From: UBA4085 sp964556755 | GTDB lineage: Bacteria; Acidobacteriota; Aminicenantia; Aminicenantales; UBA4085 | Length of the DNA: 58,228 nt | Direction: 5' to 3' | Assembly (NCBI GenBank): GCA_964556755.1 | Contig: CAZKXI010000020.1 | Coordinates: 1 to 58,228, forward strand | In this document: positions 32,577 through 40,635 of the stretch, piece after piece | How positions within the stretch are numbered: the first letter of the stretch is position 1 | Layout: every line of letters begins with the position of its first letter | Notes under the pieces: model-generated | Databases searched by the model: none | What the model was told of the DNA's origin: nothing | The model's input: the letters and a program-made list of their open reading frames with translations, nothing else | Made by a program: the position numbers and the translations under genes

Positions 32577-33593
32577 TCACCGGTAGATGTTGATGATATC
32601 CTTGAGCATGGCGGCCGCGGTGCCGCGCGGATCGGACTTGCCGCCCGTCAGCACGACGGTGCCCATGGTGTCGGTCAGGAAGGCGATCCCCTTGGCCGTG
32701 CCCGCGATGCCATGCAGAGGATGGGACGGCTCGACCGCTACGGGCTTGACCTCTGCCCGCGCCTGGTCCTCCTCGACCGTCAGCCGGCCGAGGAGCTTGA
32801 CGGCCTTCCCCTCCGCCCGGGCCGTCCGGAGCATCTCGGCCGAGACGGTCCGGATGCCTTCCACCTTCATATCGGCCAAGGTCAGGCTCGTTCCCGCGGC
32901 AGCGTTGGCGATGAGCAGGAGCTTGCAGGCCGTGTCCCAGCCGTCGATGTCCATGGAGGGATCGGGCTCGGCGATGCCCTTGGCCTGGGCCTCGGCCAAG
33001 GCCTCGGCGAAGCTCTCCCCCGCCTCCAAGCGGCTGAGGATGTAGTTGGTCGTCCCGGTCAGGATGCCGTCGATCCGCTCGATGGTCGAGCCGGCCAGGG
33101 CCACCGTCGCCACATCGAGGGTGGGCAGGGCGGCGGCGGTGGCCCCGCTGTACTTGAGGGCCAGCTTCCTCTCCCGGGCCTTCTCGCTCAGGCCGCGGAA
33201 GTCGACGACCAGGGCCCCCTTGCTGGCGGCAGCCACGTTCCAGCCGGCGTCGAGGGCGGCGTGGAGGAAAGCCAGCTGCGGCTCGCCGGTCCGCCAATTT
33301 GAAGGCGTCGCCTCGGCCAGGACGCCGGGCGCGAGGCGCGGCAGGGCCGCTTCGAAGCCTAGGCCGGGGGCCCAGCCGGGATGCGATTCGATCGGGATGG
33401 CGGGATCCGAAGCCACGGCTTCGAGGTCATCGCAGCCGGCGGCCAGCCAGGCGCCGGAGCGGCGAAAAACGGCTTTAAGGTCCAAATCCAGCCCGAAGCG
33501 TCGGGCGCAATCCATCTTCTTCTCGGCCAGCAGGCGGACAAAGGCCTTGCCGACGTTTCCGTATCCGGTCAGGACGACGGGGATGCTCTTCAT
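32577..33593 (-). CDS. hom: Homoserine dehydrogenase
   Basis: A 338-residue enzyme without a C-terminal ACT domain. The Rossmann motif VVLTGYGNVGKAFV (G-x-G-x-x-G) opens the protein. NVAAASKGALVVDF gives the conserved 'aNK' NADP segment in modified form, and the catalytic core includes KYSGATAAALPTLD, ILTGTTNYILSRLEAG, AQAKGIAEPDPSMDIDGWDTACKLLILAN-like sequence with the catalytic Asp/Lys. It reduces aspartate semialdehyde to homoserine, feeding threonine and methionine. It lies 12 nt after a serine hydrolase gene, while a threonine-synthase-like gene is 4.7 kb away. The missing ACT domain predicts loss of threonine feedback. Confidence 0.9.
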   Translation of the reverse strand: MKSIPVVLTGYGNVGKAFVRLLAEKKMDCARRFGLDLDLKAVFRRSGAWLAAGCDDLEAVASDPAIPIESHPGWAPGLGFEAALPRLAPGVLAEATPSNWRTGEPQLAFLHAALDAGWNVAAASKGALVVDFRGLSEKARERKLALKYSGATAAALPTLDVATVALAGSTIERIDGILTGTTNYILSRLEAGESFAEALAEAQAKGIAEPDPSMDIDGWDTACKLLLIANAAAGTSLTLADMKVEGIRTVSAEMLRTARAEGKAVKLLGRLTVEEDQARAEVKPVAVEPSHPLHGIAGTAKGIAFLTDTMGTVVLTGGKSDPRGTAAAMLKDIINIYR

Positions 33594-33605
33594 GGGGGCT
33601 CCGTT

Positions 33606-35204
33606 TCAGGGGTTGGCCGGCGGCGCCGGCTTGCGGACGAAGACGATGTCCTTGACGCTCGGCTCGAAGGGGATCTCCAGGGCGGCGATGTCCCCCTTGT
33701 CGTCGAGGCTGAAGGCGACGCGGTATTCGACTCCCATCCAGTCGCTCCGCATCCTGAAGACGTCGTAATGGAAGTGCTCCAGGACAAAGGTCCGCTGGTG
33801 GTAAGACGCGCGGAGGCCGCCATCCGTGATCGAGACCTCCACCGTCCCGTAGGCCGGGTGCTCGTAGAGGCCGGCGAAGTCTGCCAGCGGGTGCGACGGC
33901 GACGTGCCCGGCTTGCGATCCTTGTCCTTCTCCAGCTTGGCTTGGGCGGCATCGGCGGCCGACCGAGCGGCATCGTCCCGAACCCGCTGCATCCATTTCA
34001 CCGGCTCCAGTCCCAGCAGGCGGTCGAAGATGTTGTAGGCCAGCGGGCCGTTGAGGGCCGCGTCCTCGAGGTTGTTGAGGAGGACCACGCCGATGCCGTC
34101 GCGGGGAAGCATCGAGACTTGGGCCGAGAAGCCCATGATAGCCCCGCCATGGCTGACCAGGGGGTGGCCGCGATAGGCGGTGATCCGCCAGCCCATGCCA
34201 TAGGAAGCGTAGAAGAGCTCGGCGTAGCGGGGCATGTCGGGGACGACCGTCTGGGGGGCGTGGATCTGGGCCAGAGTCTTCTCCGAGACCAACGCCTTGT
34301 CGAGAGCGTCGCCGTAGCGACCCTTATGGAGGTTGGCCAAGACCCAGCGGGACATGTCCATGGCGTTGGAGTTGATCGAGCCGGCCGGGCCGAGGGCGTC
34401 GGCGTTGTAGAAGGGAAATTCCTCGACTTGGCCTTGGACCAAGGTGTAGGAGCGGGAGAAGTCGGGAGCTTGCCGGGAGACGTCGGTCGAGAAATTCGTC
34501 TCGCTCATGCCCAAGGGGTCGAGGATGCGGGCCTGGGCGAAATCCTCCCAGGACGCGCCGACGATGCGGCCGACGAGGTAGCCGGCGGTCATCACCATGA
34601 GGTTGTTGTACTGGTAGACTTGGCGGATATCGCGGTTGAAGCCCAGGAAGCGGAGGCGCTCGTAGATCTCCTGCCGGGTGAACGGCGTCCGGATCCAGAC
34701 GTTGTCATGGCGCGGCAGCCCGGTCCGGTGGCTGATGAGGTCGCGGGGGGTCAGGCGCTCGGACGCGACAGGGTCGGCCAGGACGAAGTCGGGCAGATAG
34801 GCGCGGACAGGCTTGTCCCAATCGAGCCGGCCCTCATCGACCAGGATGCCCATGGTGGTCGCGGTAAAGGCCTTGGAGCAGGATCCGATGCCGAAAAGGG
34901 TGCGGGGCGTGACGGGGAGCTTCTTGTCCAGGTCGCGCCAGCCGAAGCCGCGGGCGTAGATGAGCCGGCCGTCCTTGACCACGGCCACGGCCAGGCCGGG
35001 GACCTTGAGCTCGTCCATGCAGGATGCGACGAAAGCGTCGAAGCCTTCGAGGGCGGGAGGGACGCGAAGAACATCCTGGCCCGAGAGAGCTCCGATGGAG
35101 AACAGAAGAAAGGCCAGTCCAAGAAACAGGGCGGAGAGGACCTCTCGGCCCGCAAGAGCCAAGCGCGGCATCCGCGGGACTTCCGTGCGTTTAGAGTCGG
35201 TCAT
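33606..35204 (-). CDS. Secreted serine hydrolase, beta-lactamase family, with C-terminal DUF3471-like domain
   Basis: A 532-residue protein from the ATG at 35204, which has a GGGAG site 8 nt upstream; another ATG 15 nt further has none. After a signal/anchor segment (VLSALFLGLAFLLFSIGALSG) comes the S12 catalytic domain: SxxK in GIGSCSKAFTATTMGILV, YxN in YQYNNLMVMTAGYL, and HGG in LVSHGGAIMGFSAQVSMLP. The C-terminal 110 residues (DFAGLYEHPAYGTVEVSI, TFVLEHFHYDVF) resemble DUF3471. These proteins are usually peptidases or esterases of unknown substrate. A shared transcript with hom is likely (12-nt gap) but the two functions are unrelated. Confidence 0.87.
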   Translation of the reverse strand: MTDSKRTEVPRMPRLALAGREVLSALFLGLAFLLFSIGALSGQDVLRVPPALEGFDAFVASCMDELKVPGLAVAVVKDGRLIYARGFGWRDLDKKLPVTPRTLFGIGSCSKAFTATTMGILVDEGRLDWDKPVRAYLPDFVLADPVASERLTPRDLISHRTGLPRHDNVWIRTPFTRQEIYERLRFLGFNRDIRQVYQYNNLMVMTAGYLVGRIVGASWEDFAQARILDPLGMSETNFSTDVSRQAPDFSRSYTLVQGQVEEFPFYNADALGPAGSINSNAMDMSRWVLANLHKGRYGDALDKALVSEKTLAQIHAPQTVVPDMPRYAELFYASYGMGWRITAYRGHPLVSHGGAIMGFSAQVSMLPRDGIGVVLLNNLEDAALNGPLAYNIFDRLLGLEPVKWMQRVRDDAARSAADAAQAKLEKDKDRKPGTSPSHPLADFAGLYEHPAYGTVEVSITDGGLRASYHQRTFVLEHFHYDVFRMRSDWMGVEYRVAFSLDDKGDIAALEIPFEPSVKDIVFVRKPAPPANP

Positions 35205-35235
35205 TGCGGCGGCTCCCATGGCGAACGCAAAGCGG

Positions 35236-35409
35236 CTAGGCCATTCGCCCGCTTCTTTTCATTTTTGCGATCTCGGCCTTGAGCTTATCGGGAATCGGCC
35301 GGCAGGGGCAGCGCGCGGCGTGCTCGATATGCCATGCCATTCTCTGTTGGAGGGTGGGATTCTTCGGCATCTTGTTCGCCAGATGCCATTCCTTGTTGAT
35401 CAGACCCAT
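35236..35409 (-). CDS. Small conserved-looking protein nested in frame at the 3' end of the Imm-5-like frame
   Basis: A 57-residue product from the ATG at 35409: MGLINKEWHLANKMPKNPTL, then a CPC motif (AARCPCRPIPDKL) and a basic C-terminus. It resembles small free-standing proteins of the 'EWH...MPKNATL...R..WH..H...C.CRPIP' type. GGAGGAGA 5 nt upstream is among the strongest ribosome sites of the window. It may be made alone, as the tail of the 228-residue frame, or both. Confidence 0.5.
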   Translation of the reverse strand: MGLINKEWHLANKMPKNPTLQQRMAWHIEHAARCPCRPIPDKLKAEIAKMKRSGRMA

Positions 35410-35922
35410 GGCGTCTCCTCCAGGACTTCCCTTCGCGGGGTTTTGAACGGCGCCATTATATCCCCAAGGACGACCTTTTTCTCGCAAGGCTTGTCCGACA
35501 AGCGGGCGGAGCCCGGCCGGGAGGAGAGCCATCTGGCGGCGCTTTTCGGCCTCGATCGGGCGTCCGGCGGACTGGAGGGCTTTGAGAGCGTAAAGCGCGG
35601 CGCCCAGGGAGTGATCGGCCATGTGGGCCGTGGCGCAGGCGTGACCGACGGCGCGGGCGGCGAAGATCGCAGCCGGATGGGTCAGGGAGCGCGCGATGGC
35701 ATGCGCGCCCCAGGCGGCCCGTTGGGCTTCGCCGACGGCCGCTTTCCCCGTCTGCCAGGCGCCGGCCGTCTCGAGGGCGGCGGCGAGCCGGGGATCGGGA
35801 GGAAAGCCGGTCAGAGAGAGGACGCGGAGCGCGCAGTCCCGGGCCCAACCCATGAGCCGGCGGTGGTTGGCGGGAGACAAGGCCCCTCCGCGATGGCGGG
35901 CGACGAACCTTCGGTCGCGCAT
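35236..35922 (-). CDS. Imm-5-like putative immunity protein, read through in frame into a small second domain
   Basis: A 228-residue frame. Residues 1-145 match the 'putative immunity protein' / Imm-5-like family: RDRRFVARHRGGALSPANHRR, GKAAVGEAQRAAWGAHAIAR, VGHACATAHMADHSLGAALYALKAL. No toxin gene is adjacent, and these genes are commonly orphan. Residues 172-228 are a different small domain with its own strong ribosome site (see 35236-35409), and no stop codon separates the two. The start has no Shine-Dalgarno but a TAAAAT lies 6 nt upstream (35934-35929), suggesting a leaderless mRNA. Confidence 0.7.
   Translation of the reverse strand: MRDRRFVARHRGGALSPANHRRLMGWARDCALRVLSLTGFPPDPRLAAALETAGAWQTGKAAVGEAQRAAWGAHAIARSLTHPAAIFAARAVGHACATAHMADHSLGAALYALKALQSAGRPIEAEKRRQMALLPAGLRPLVGQALREKGRPWGYNGAVQNPAKGSPGGDAMGLINKEWHLANKMPKNPTLQQRMAWHIEHAARCPCRPIPDKLKAEIAKMKRSGRMA
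35414..35421 (-). promoter_or_regulatory. Strong internal Shine-Dalgarno within the Imm-5-like frame
   Basis: GGAGGAGA on the minus strand, ending 4 nt before the ATG at 35409. It argues for independent translation of the 57-residue product. Confidence 0.6.
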
Positions 35923-36020
35923 AAAGGCATTTTAGCCGATTTGAACGCCCCGCGCGTTCCCCATCTAGGAACCTTGATATCTACCCCCCTGCCCCGTAAA
36001 AAAAAGGGAGGTCTAGACTA

Positions 36021-36156
36021 CGCGCGGATCGTGCCGCCTTTAAGATTCGATTTTATCGGTTTCTACCCCACCTACCTCCCCTAGGACTAGGGGAGGATGG
36101 CCGGTAGGCGGCACTCGAAAAAGGAACGGAGAGGGCGGGATTCGAACCCGCGGTAC
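36021..36156. repeat. 136-bp direct repeat, copy 2
   Basis: Second copy of 32285-32420 with the same tRNA 3' end, nested palindromes and orientation. Differences seen: C for T in TTTATCGG, T for C in GGATGG. Identity stops abruptly at both ends. Confidence 0.85.
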
Positions 36157-36213
36157 CCTCACGGGCACACCGCTTTTCGAGAGCGGCGCCTTCAACCACT
36201 CGGCCACCTCTCC
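36127..36213 (-). tRNA. tRNA-Ser (anticodon CGA)
   Basis: An 87-nt class II tRNA with acceptor GGAGAGG/CCTCTCC, discriminator G, and anticodon loop CTCGAAA (CGA) on stem CCGCT/AGCGG. It has a long variable arm and T-loop GGTTCGAATCC. CCA is not encoded. It reads UCG and complements the GGA isoacceptor 3.7 kb away. Confidence 0.95.
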
Positions 36214-36242
36214 GCGCGGAAACCTCCGCCGAAGCGCGGCCT

Positions 36243-36248
36243 ATTATA
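36243..36248 (-). promoter_or_regulatory. Predicted -10 box of tRNA-Ser (CGA)
   Basis: Perfect TATAAT on the minus strand, 29 nt before the mature 5' end. The -35 is weak. Confidence 0.5.
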
Positions 36249-36350
36249 CAGAAAATAGGGCGAAAGGAAAGCACGGTCCGCGCCAGAAGCGGCTCTCCCC
36301 TCGCGAAAAATCCCTCATCATGACCCGATGTCCCGCTTCGGCTCCGAAGA

Positions 36351-37442
36351 TCAGCGGAAATGCAGCTCGTAGACCTCCGTCTTATCGTTGTAAGTAAACC
36401 AGATGATCCGCCCTTCCTCGATGTCATATTTCAAGCCGTTGAGGAAAGCGGCCTCGTAATTCGGGGTCAGCGGGAATCGGAAGTCCCGGCCGATGATCCC
36501 TCCTTCGAGATCCATGACCACGACCTCGGACAACCCGTCTCTCTGCCTCGGGGTTACGGCGTATATCCGGCTTCCATCGACCTTGAAGCTGCAGAAAGCC
36601 GGAAAATGCTCCGGCACCACGGGGTTCTTGTGCGCATAGATCCTATCCCAGTATGGCGACGCCTTCCACTCCCTGACGATTCCGTCGACGAAGCTCGAAG
36701 GGACTTTGACCTTCTCCCAGGAGTGTCGGATCTCCCGGAGGAGGGCGCCGTTCGCGTCGAAGATCGAGATGGTCAAGCCCTTCCGAGAATCGGCAACGTA
36801 GATCTTGTCGTCCTCGACCGCGATCTCGCCGTAATCCCGGATCAGAAGCGCGTCGCTCTTGGCCTCGGTCGCAGGGCTTCCGGGAGGCGGAGGCGGAGGC
36901 GGTCCCGCCGGAAGGTCGCCATAGAACGCCGTCAGCGGCTTGAGGTCGGGACCGAAGATCCGTCCTTCCGGCATGGATGTGGACCCATCCTCCCTATATT
37001 CCATCGGAAAGCCGACGTAGTTGCCGCCGACGGGAAGGAACGGGTACGGAGAGAGCAGCCTGGGAAGAACCACTTGGCCTTGATAGGTTCCGTCGAGCGA
37101 GAAGGAGAGCAGATTTGGGAAATCGGCAACGACGATCCGGTCCCGGTACGCAGCCATTCGTCCGGGCATGAACCTGAACTCTCCCGGTCCTTGGCCGATC
37201 TTGCCGATGCGCGCCTTCAAGGCTCCGGTGGCGAGATCGTAAACGAAGATCTCCCTCTTATCGGAGATGTAGGCTTTTCCCTTCGCGACAACGATCTGGC
37301 GGGGGGCTTCCAGCTCGGGAAGCGAGAAGACCCGCTCGGCTTGATCCGAGCCGGCCATGATCCGGACCAGTCCCGGCGATAACAATCCAGCGGCTAGGCT
37401 TAGGAGAGCGGGCACGACAATCCAGAATCGAGGTTGATTCAT
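36351..37442 (-). CDS. Secreted 6-bladed beta-propeller protein
   Basis: A 363-residue exported protein. Residues 1-30 are a signal peptide (FWIVVPALLSLAAGLLSPG). Propeller blades follow, each with a 'g.iyv.D......i.vfd..g' pattern: KAYISDKREIFVYDLATG, KIYVADSRKGLTISIFDANG. The signature IGKIGQGPGEFRF near residue 85 is shared with the two other propellers in this window (49326-50423 and 53601-54755). A Pro-rich stretch of about seven prolines follows at about 180 (GPPPPPPPGS). The function is unknown; the family is greatly expanded in Aminicenantes- and Bacteroidetes-like genomes, where it is presumed to bind ligands at the cell surface. Confidence 0.82.
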   Translation of the reverse strand: MNQPRFWIVVPALLSLAAGLLSPGLVRIMAGSDQAERVFSLPELEAPRQIVVAKGKAYISDKREIFVYDLATGALKARIGKIGQGPGEFRFMPGRMAAYRDRIVVADFPNLLSFSLDGTYQGQVVLPRLLSPYPFLPVGGNYVGFPMEYREDGSTSMPEGRIFGPDLKPLTAFYGDLPAGPPPPPPPGSPATEAKSDALLIRDYGEIAVEDDKIYVADSRKGLTISIFDANGALLREIRHSWEKVKVPSSFVDGIVREWKASPYWDRIYAHKNPVVPEHFPAFCSFKVDGSRIYAVTPRQRDGLSEVVVMDLEGGIIGRDFRFPLTPNYEAAFLNGLKYDIEEGRIIWFTYNDKTEVYELHFR

Positions 37443-37541
37443 CTCATCCCCTCCCTTGAAGTCTTCTACTTCGTTAACGTCGGTGGGAGGGAATTCACGA
37501 CAGCTTTACATGTGGAGAGGGAGGAAAATGCCGGATTTAGC

Positions 37542-38018
37542 TCAAGCGCTCGGCCGGGAGCGGCGAAGCTTGAAGAAATCCCGCAACAGGGCGGCGGATT
37601 CGTCGGCCAGGATCCCGGCCTTGATTTCCAGCCGGTGATTGGTTTTTTCGATGGGGAAGCGGACCAGGGAATGGACCGCGCCGGCCTTGGGATCATCGGC
37701 GCCGAAGACTAGGCGCTTGATGCGCGCCTGGAGGATCGCGCCCAGGCACATGGCACAGGGCTCCACGGTGACGTAGAGGTCGCAGTCGGTCAAGCGGTAG
37801 TTGCCGCCTTTGCGGGCGGCGGCTCTTATGGCCACGATTTCGGCGTGAGCTGTCGGGTCCGTGCGCGAAATCGGGCGATTGGATCCGCGGGCCCGTATTG
37901 ATCCATGACTGACAATCACGGCTCCTATGGGAACCTCTCCCTTCTCGGCAGCCCGGCGGGCCTGGGTCAGCGCCTGGCGCATGAAGCGAAGGTCAATCTC
38001 GGCCTGCGGGTCGTTCAT
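37542..38018 (-). CDS. tadA: tRNA-specific adenosine deaminase / nucleoside deaminase
   Basis: A 158-residue cytidine-deaminase-fold enzyme. The zinc site is textbook: HAE at 58-60 and PCAMC at 87-91, giving His, two Cys and the catalytic Glu. DLRFMRQALTQARRAAEKGEVPIGAVIV is the usual TadA N-terminus, and KAGAVHSL follows as in TadA. TadA makes inosine 34 in tRNA-Arg(ACG). The start is taken at the ATG at 38018; the frame stays open 15 codons upstream, but those codons are the 33-nt repeat (copy A), not TadA sequence. No normal Shine-Dalgarno remains, because the repeat begins 3 nt before the ATG. Confidence 0.92.
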   Translation of the reverse strand: MNDPQAEIDLRFMRQALTQARRAAEKGEVPIGAVIVSHGSIRARGSNRPISRTDPTAHAEIVAIRAAARKGGNYRLTDCDLYVTVEPCAMCLGAILQARIKRLVFGADDPKAGAVHSLVRFPIEKTNHRLEIKAGILADESAALLRDFFKLRRSRPSA

Positions 38019-38021
38019 GGT

Positions 38022-38054
38022 AATAGGGGTACAGTATACATAATTCCCTATTTT
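38022..38054 (+). repeat. 33-nt palindromic repeat, copy A
   Basis: Begins AATAGGGGTACAGTATAC and ends CCCTATTTT; the ends pair with each other and GTATAC sits in the middle. It starts 4 nt from the tadA ATG. Confidence 0.85.
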
Positions 38055-38079
38055 CTCGGCCACCCTCCACCGGGTTGGA

Positions 38080-38112
38080 AATAGGGGTACAGTATACGTA
38101 ATCCCCTATTTT
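38080..38112 (+). repeat. 33-nt palindromic repeat, copy B
   Basis: Same orientation as copy A, 25 nt after it, differing at two or three positions (GTAATCC for ATAATTC). Confidence 0.85.
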
Positions 38113-38246
38113 CGCCTCTTCATACTGGTAGGCGGGGACGACGCGGACTCAGGCAGTGCGAATCGGAGAGGTATTCGCGGCCTCGCGCGCAGCAGGCAGG
38201 GCCCTGCTTCTTTCATCTCCGTCAAGGGGATGCCATCCAAATTCGG

Positions 38247-38279
38247 AAAATCGGGATTTACGTATACTGTACCCCTATT
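38247..38279 (-). repeat. 33-nt palindromic repeat, copy C
   Basis: Inverted relative to A and B: its reverse complement begins AATAGGGGTACAGTATAC and ends in CCCGATTTT. Confidence 0.85.
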
Positions 38280-38304
38280 AACTCGCGGGAGGTGCCATGA
38301 CTCG

Positions 38305-38337
38305 GAAATAGGGATTTATGTATACTGTACCCCTATT
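38305..38337 (-). repeat. 33-nt palindromic repeat, copy D
   Basis: Inverted copy ending exactly at the base before the ATG of the threonine-synthase-like gene at 38338. Confidence 0.85.
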
Positions 38338-39510
38338 ATGGAACGCCTCGAGTGCTTGGCCTGCGGGAGGGACTACCCGCTCGGCGTCCACGACCCGTTC
38401 TGCCCGGTCCACGGCTGGCCGCTCCTGGTCCGACCGCGCGGGCGACGGAGGATTAAGGACTCCGCCAACTCCATTTACGAGCGTTTCGCGGATTTCCTCC
38501 CTCTTCGCCGCTTCGATCCCGCGCTCTCCCTCGGCGAGGGCGGAACTCCCCTGCTGCGTCTCGGCAGGCTGGCCGAGGAGCTTAACCGGCCCATTCTTTT
38601 CGCTAAGAATGAGATGGTCAATCCGACCGGGAGCTTTAAAGACCGCGGCACCGTCGTCGCCGTCCAGAAGGCCGTTGAAATGGGCTTTCGCCGGGTCGGC
38701 ACGATTTCGACCGGCAACATGGCCGGCTCCACGGCCGCCTACGCCGCCAAGGCCGGACTGGCGTGCCTGATCTTCGTCAAGGAAGACACCTCCCGGGAGA
38801 AGATCGTCTCGGCGGCCATCCACGGCGCTTCGGTCATCCGGGTTCGCGGCGACTACGCCTCGCTCTTCCGCCGCAGCTTCGAGATCGGACGCGAGCGCGG
38901 CATCTATTTCATGAACTCCGTCGATCCCTTCCGCATCGAAGGCTACAAGACGGGCGGCTACGAGATCTTCGAGAGCCTAGGGCCGGGCGCCTTCAACGGG
39001 CGCCGGCGCCCCCGGATCTTCGTCCCCGTCAGCGCGGGCGGCCACATCATCGGATTGATGCGGGCCTTTCTCGACCTGCGGGAGATCGGCGCCATCAGGG
39101 CGCTCCCTCTCTTCGTCGGCGTCCAGGCCGCCGGATGCGCCCCGATCGCCCGGGCCTTCTCCCGAGGCTGGACCGAGGCAAGGCGCTTCCCCCGCCCCCG
39201 GACGATCGCCCACGCCATCTCCAACCCTCTCCCGCCGGGCGGCGGTCTGACGCTGCGGCTCCTGCGCGACTGCGGCGGGCGGATGGCCTCGGTATCGGAG
39301 GCGGCCATCCTGAAGGCACAGTCCCTCCTGGCGGCGCGGGAGGGGCTGTTCTGCGACCCGGCTTCGGCCGTGACCCTGGCCGCGGCGCGGGCCATCGGTC
39401 CGGTCCCCGGGCCGGACGTCCTGGTCCTGACCGGCTCCGGCCTGAAGACCGTCGAGGATGTGGACTCCCGCGCCCTCGACGTCAGAGAGGTCGCCCTGGA
39501 CGAGATCTGA
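38338..39510 (+). CDS. Threonine synthase-like PLP enzyme with N-terminal zinc-ribbon-like segment
   Basis: A 390-residue fold-type II PLP enzyme. Residues 6-22 hold Cys pairs (CLACGRDYPLG, DPFCPVHG) typical of the small N-terminal ribbon of some threonine synthases. The Schiff-base lysine is Lys101 in NPTGSFKDRGT. The phosphate-binding loop is near VGTISTGNMAGSTAAYAAKAG, and the C-terminus has LVLTGSGLKTVEDV (Gly-rich, cofactor N1 contact). Threonine synthase converts phosphohomoserine to threonine. With hom at 32577-33593 this supports local threonine synthesis, although no homoserine kinase is seen. The frame upstream of 38338 only reads the repeat. No Shine-Dalgarno lies before the ATG. 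Confidence 0.85.
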   Translation: MERLECLACGRDYPLGVHDPFCPVHGWPLLVRPRGRRRIKDSANSIYERFADFLPLRRFDPALSLGEGGTPLLRLGRLAEELNRPILFAKNEMVNPTGSFKDRGTVVAVQKAVEMGFRRVGTISTGNMAGSTAAYAAKAGLACLIFVKEDTSREKIVSAAIHGASVIRVRGDYASLFRRSFEIGRERGIYFMNSVDPFRIEGYKTGGYEIFESLGPGAFNGRRRPRIFVPVSAGGHIIGLMRAFLDLREIGAIRALPLFVGVQAAGCAPIARAFSRGWTEARRFPRPRTIAHAISNPLPPGGGLTLRLLRDCGGRMASVSEAAILKAQSLLAAREGLFCDPASAVTLAAARAIGPVPGPDVLVLTGSGLKTVEDVDSRALDVREVALDEI

Positions 39511-39534
39511 GGCGCCGGCCGAGCACGCGGCGGA

Positions 39535-39564
39535 TTCAACTTTAGCGGCCGATTCCCGTATAAT
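39535..39564 (+). promoter_or_regulatory. Predicted promoter of hflKC
   Basis: TTCAAC (39535-39540), 18-nt spacer, TATAAT (39559-39564), 93 nt before hflK. The -10 is perfect and the -35 is weak. Confidence 0.45.
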
Positions 39565-39657
39565 GGGCGGGACGGCTTCCCACCGCCGGGGGCGATCGAC
39601 TCAGGAGTCCGGGGAGAGCCTTTCCCGCGCGCGGCGGAATCGAAGCAAGGAGGACGA

Positions 39658-40635
39658 ATGCCCACGAACATCCCGACCTACGAGATTCGCATGCCGAAGA
39701 TTCCGAAAGGCCTGATCAAGATCCTGGTCATCGCCGCCGCGGCCATCGTCGTCCTCTACGGCGCCTTCTACCAGGTCGCGCCGGACGAGATGGGCGTCAT
39801 CCTCCGCTTCGGCAAGTTCACCCGGACCAGCGAGCCGGGCCTGCACTTCAAGCTGCCCCTGGGCATCGAAACCCTGACCAAAGTGCCGGTCCAGCGCCAG
39901 CTGAAGCAGGAGTTCGGCTTCCGGACGGCCCTGGCCGGCCAACAATCGCGCTTCGAGGTCCCGGAGGACGCGGCCAAGGAATCGGTCATGCTCACCGGCG
40001 ATCTGAACGTGGCCATCGCCGAATGGATCGTCCAATACAAGATCAAGGATCCCTACAAGTTCCTGTTCAAGATGCGGGACACCGAGCGGACGTTCCGCGA
40101 CATGAACGAGGCGGTCGTGCGCCGGGTCATCGGCGACAACTCCGTGGACGAGATCATCACCGTCGGGCGGGCCCGCATCGCGGCCGAGGCCAAGGAGGAG
40201 CTGCAGAGGCTCTGCGACCTCTACGAGATCGGGATCGACGTCAACCAGATCATCCTCCAGGACGTCAATCCGCCGGACGCCGTCAAGCCGTCCTTCAACG
40301 ACGTCAACGAGGCGCTCCAGGAGAAGGAGCGCAAGATCAACGACGCTTGGGCCGAGTACAACCAGGAGATCCCCAAGGCCCAGGGCGAGGCCGAGCAGGC
40401 CATCCGGGCGGCCGAGGGCTACGCCACCGAGCGGGTCAACAACGCCCAGGGCGACGCCAGCCGCTTCACCCAGGTCTACCGCGAATACGTCAAGGCGCCG
40501 GCCGTCACCCGCAAGCGCCTCTACCTGGAGACGATCAACGAGGTCCTGGGCAAGATCGAGAGGAAGTTCATCATGGACGACAAGTCGCGGGGGCTCCTGC
40601 CCCTGCTCAACCTCAATCCGGAGGTGAAGAAGTGA
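39658..40635 (+). CDS. hflK: HflK-like SPFH/band-7 membrane protein
   Basis: A 325-residue SPFH protein. One transmembrane helix (LIKILVIAAAAIVVLYGAFYQV, about residues 19-40) anchors a periplasmic/outer band-7 domain: DEMGVILRFGKFTRTSEPGLHFKLPLGIE is the HflK signature. A long coiled coil follows (NEALQEKERKINDAWAEYNQEIPKAQGEAEQ). HflK and HflC form a cage around the FtsH protease. The AAGGAGGA ribosome site is strong. It is coupled to hflC through an overlapping GTGA. Confidence 0.92.
   Translation: MPTNIPTYEIRMPKIPKGLIKILVIAAAAIVVLYGAFYQVAPDEMGVILRFGKFTRTSEPGLHFKLPLGIETLTKVPVQRQLKQEFGFRTALAGQQSRFEVPEDAAKESVMLTGDLNVAIAEWIVQYKIKDPYKFLFKMRDTERTFRDMNEAVVRRVIGDNSVDEIITVGRARIAAEAKEELQRLCDLYEIGIDVNQIILQDVNPPDAVKPSFNDVNEALQEKERKINDAWAEYNQEIPKAQGEAEQAIRAAEGYATERVNNAQGDASRFTQVYREYVKAPAVTRKRLYLETINEVLGKIERKFIMDDKSRGLLPLLNLNPEVKK

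Larger units (their letters stand above)
38019..38337. other. Divergent intergenic region made largely of four 33-nt palindromic repeats
   Basis: This 319-nt gap separates tadA from the threonine-synthase-like gene. It holds repeat copies A and B in one orientation and C and D in the other. The 134-nt centre (38113-38246) contains CAGGCAGGGCCCTGCTTC, a small palindrome, but no gene. Copies A and D abut the two start codons almost exactly. Confidence 0.8.

Noticed and set aside
38022..38337. Transposase gene associated with the palindromes
   Set aside because: The 134-nt centre has no open frame of useful length; no transposase is present in the window.
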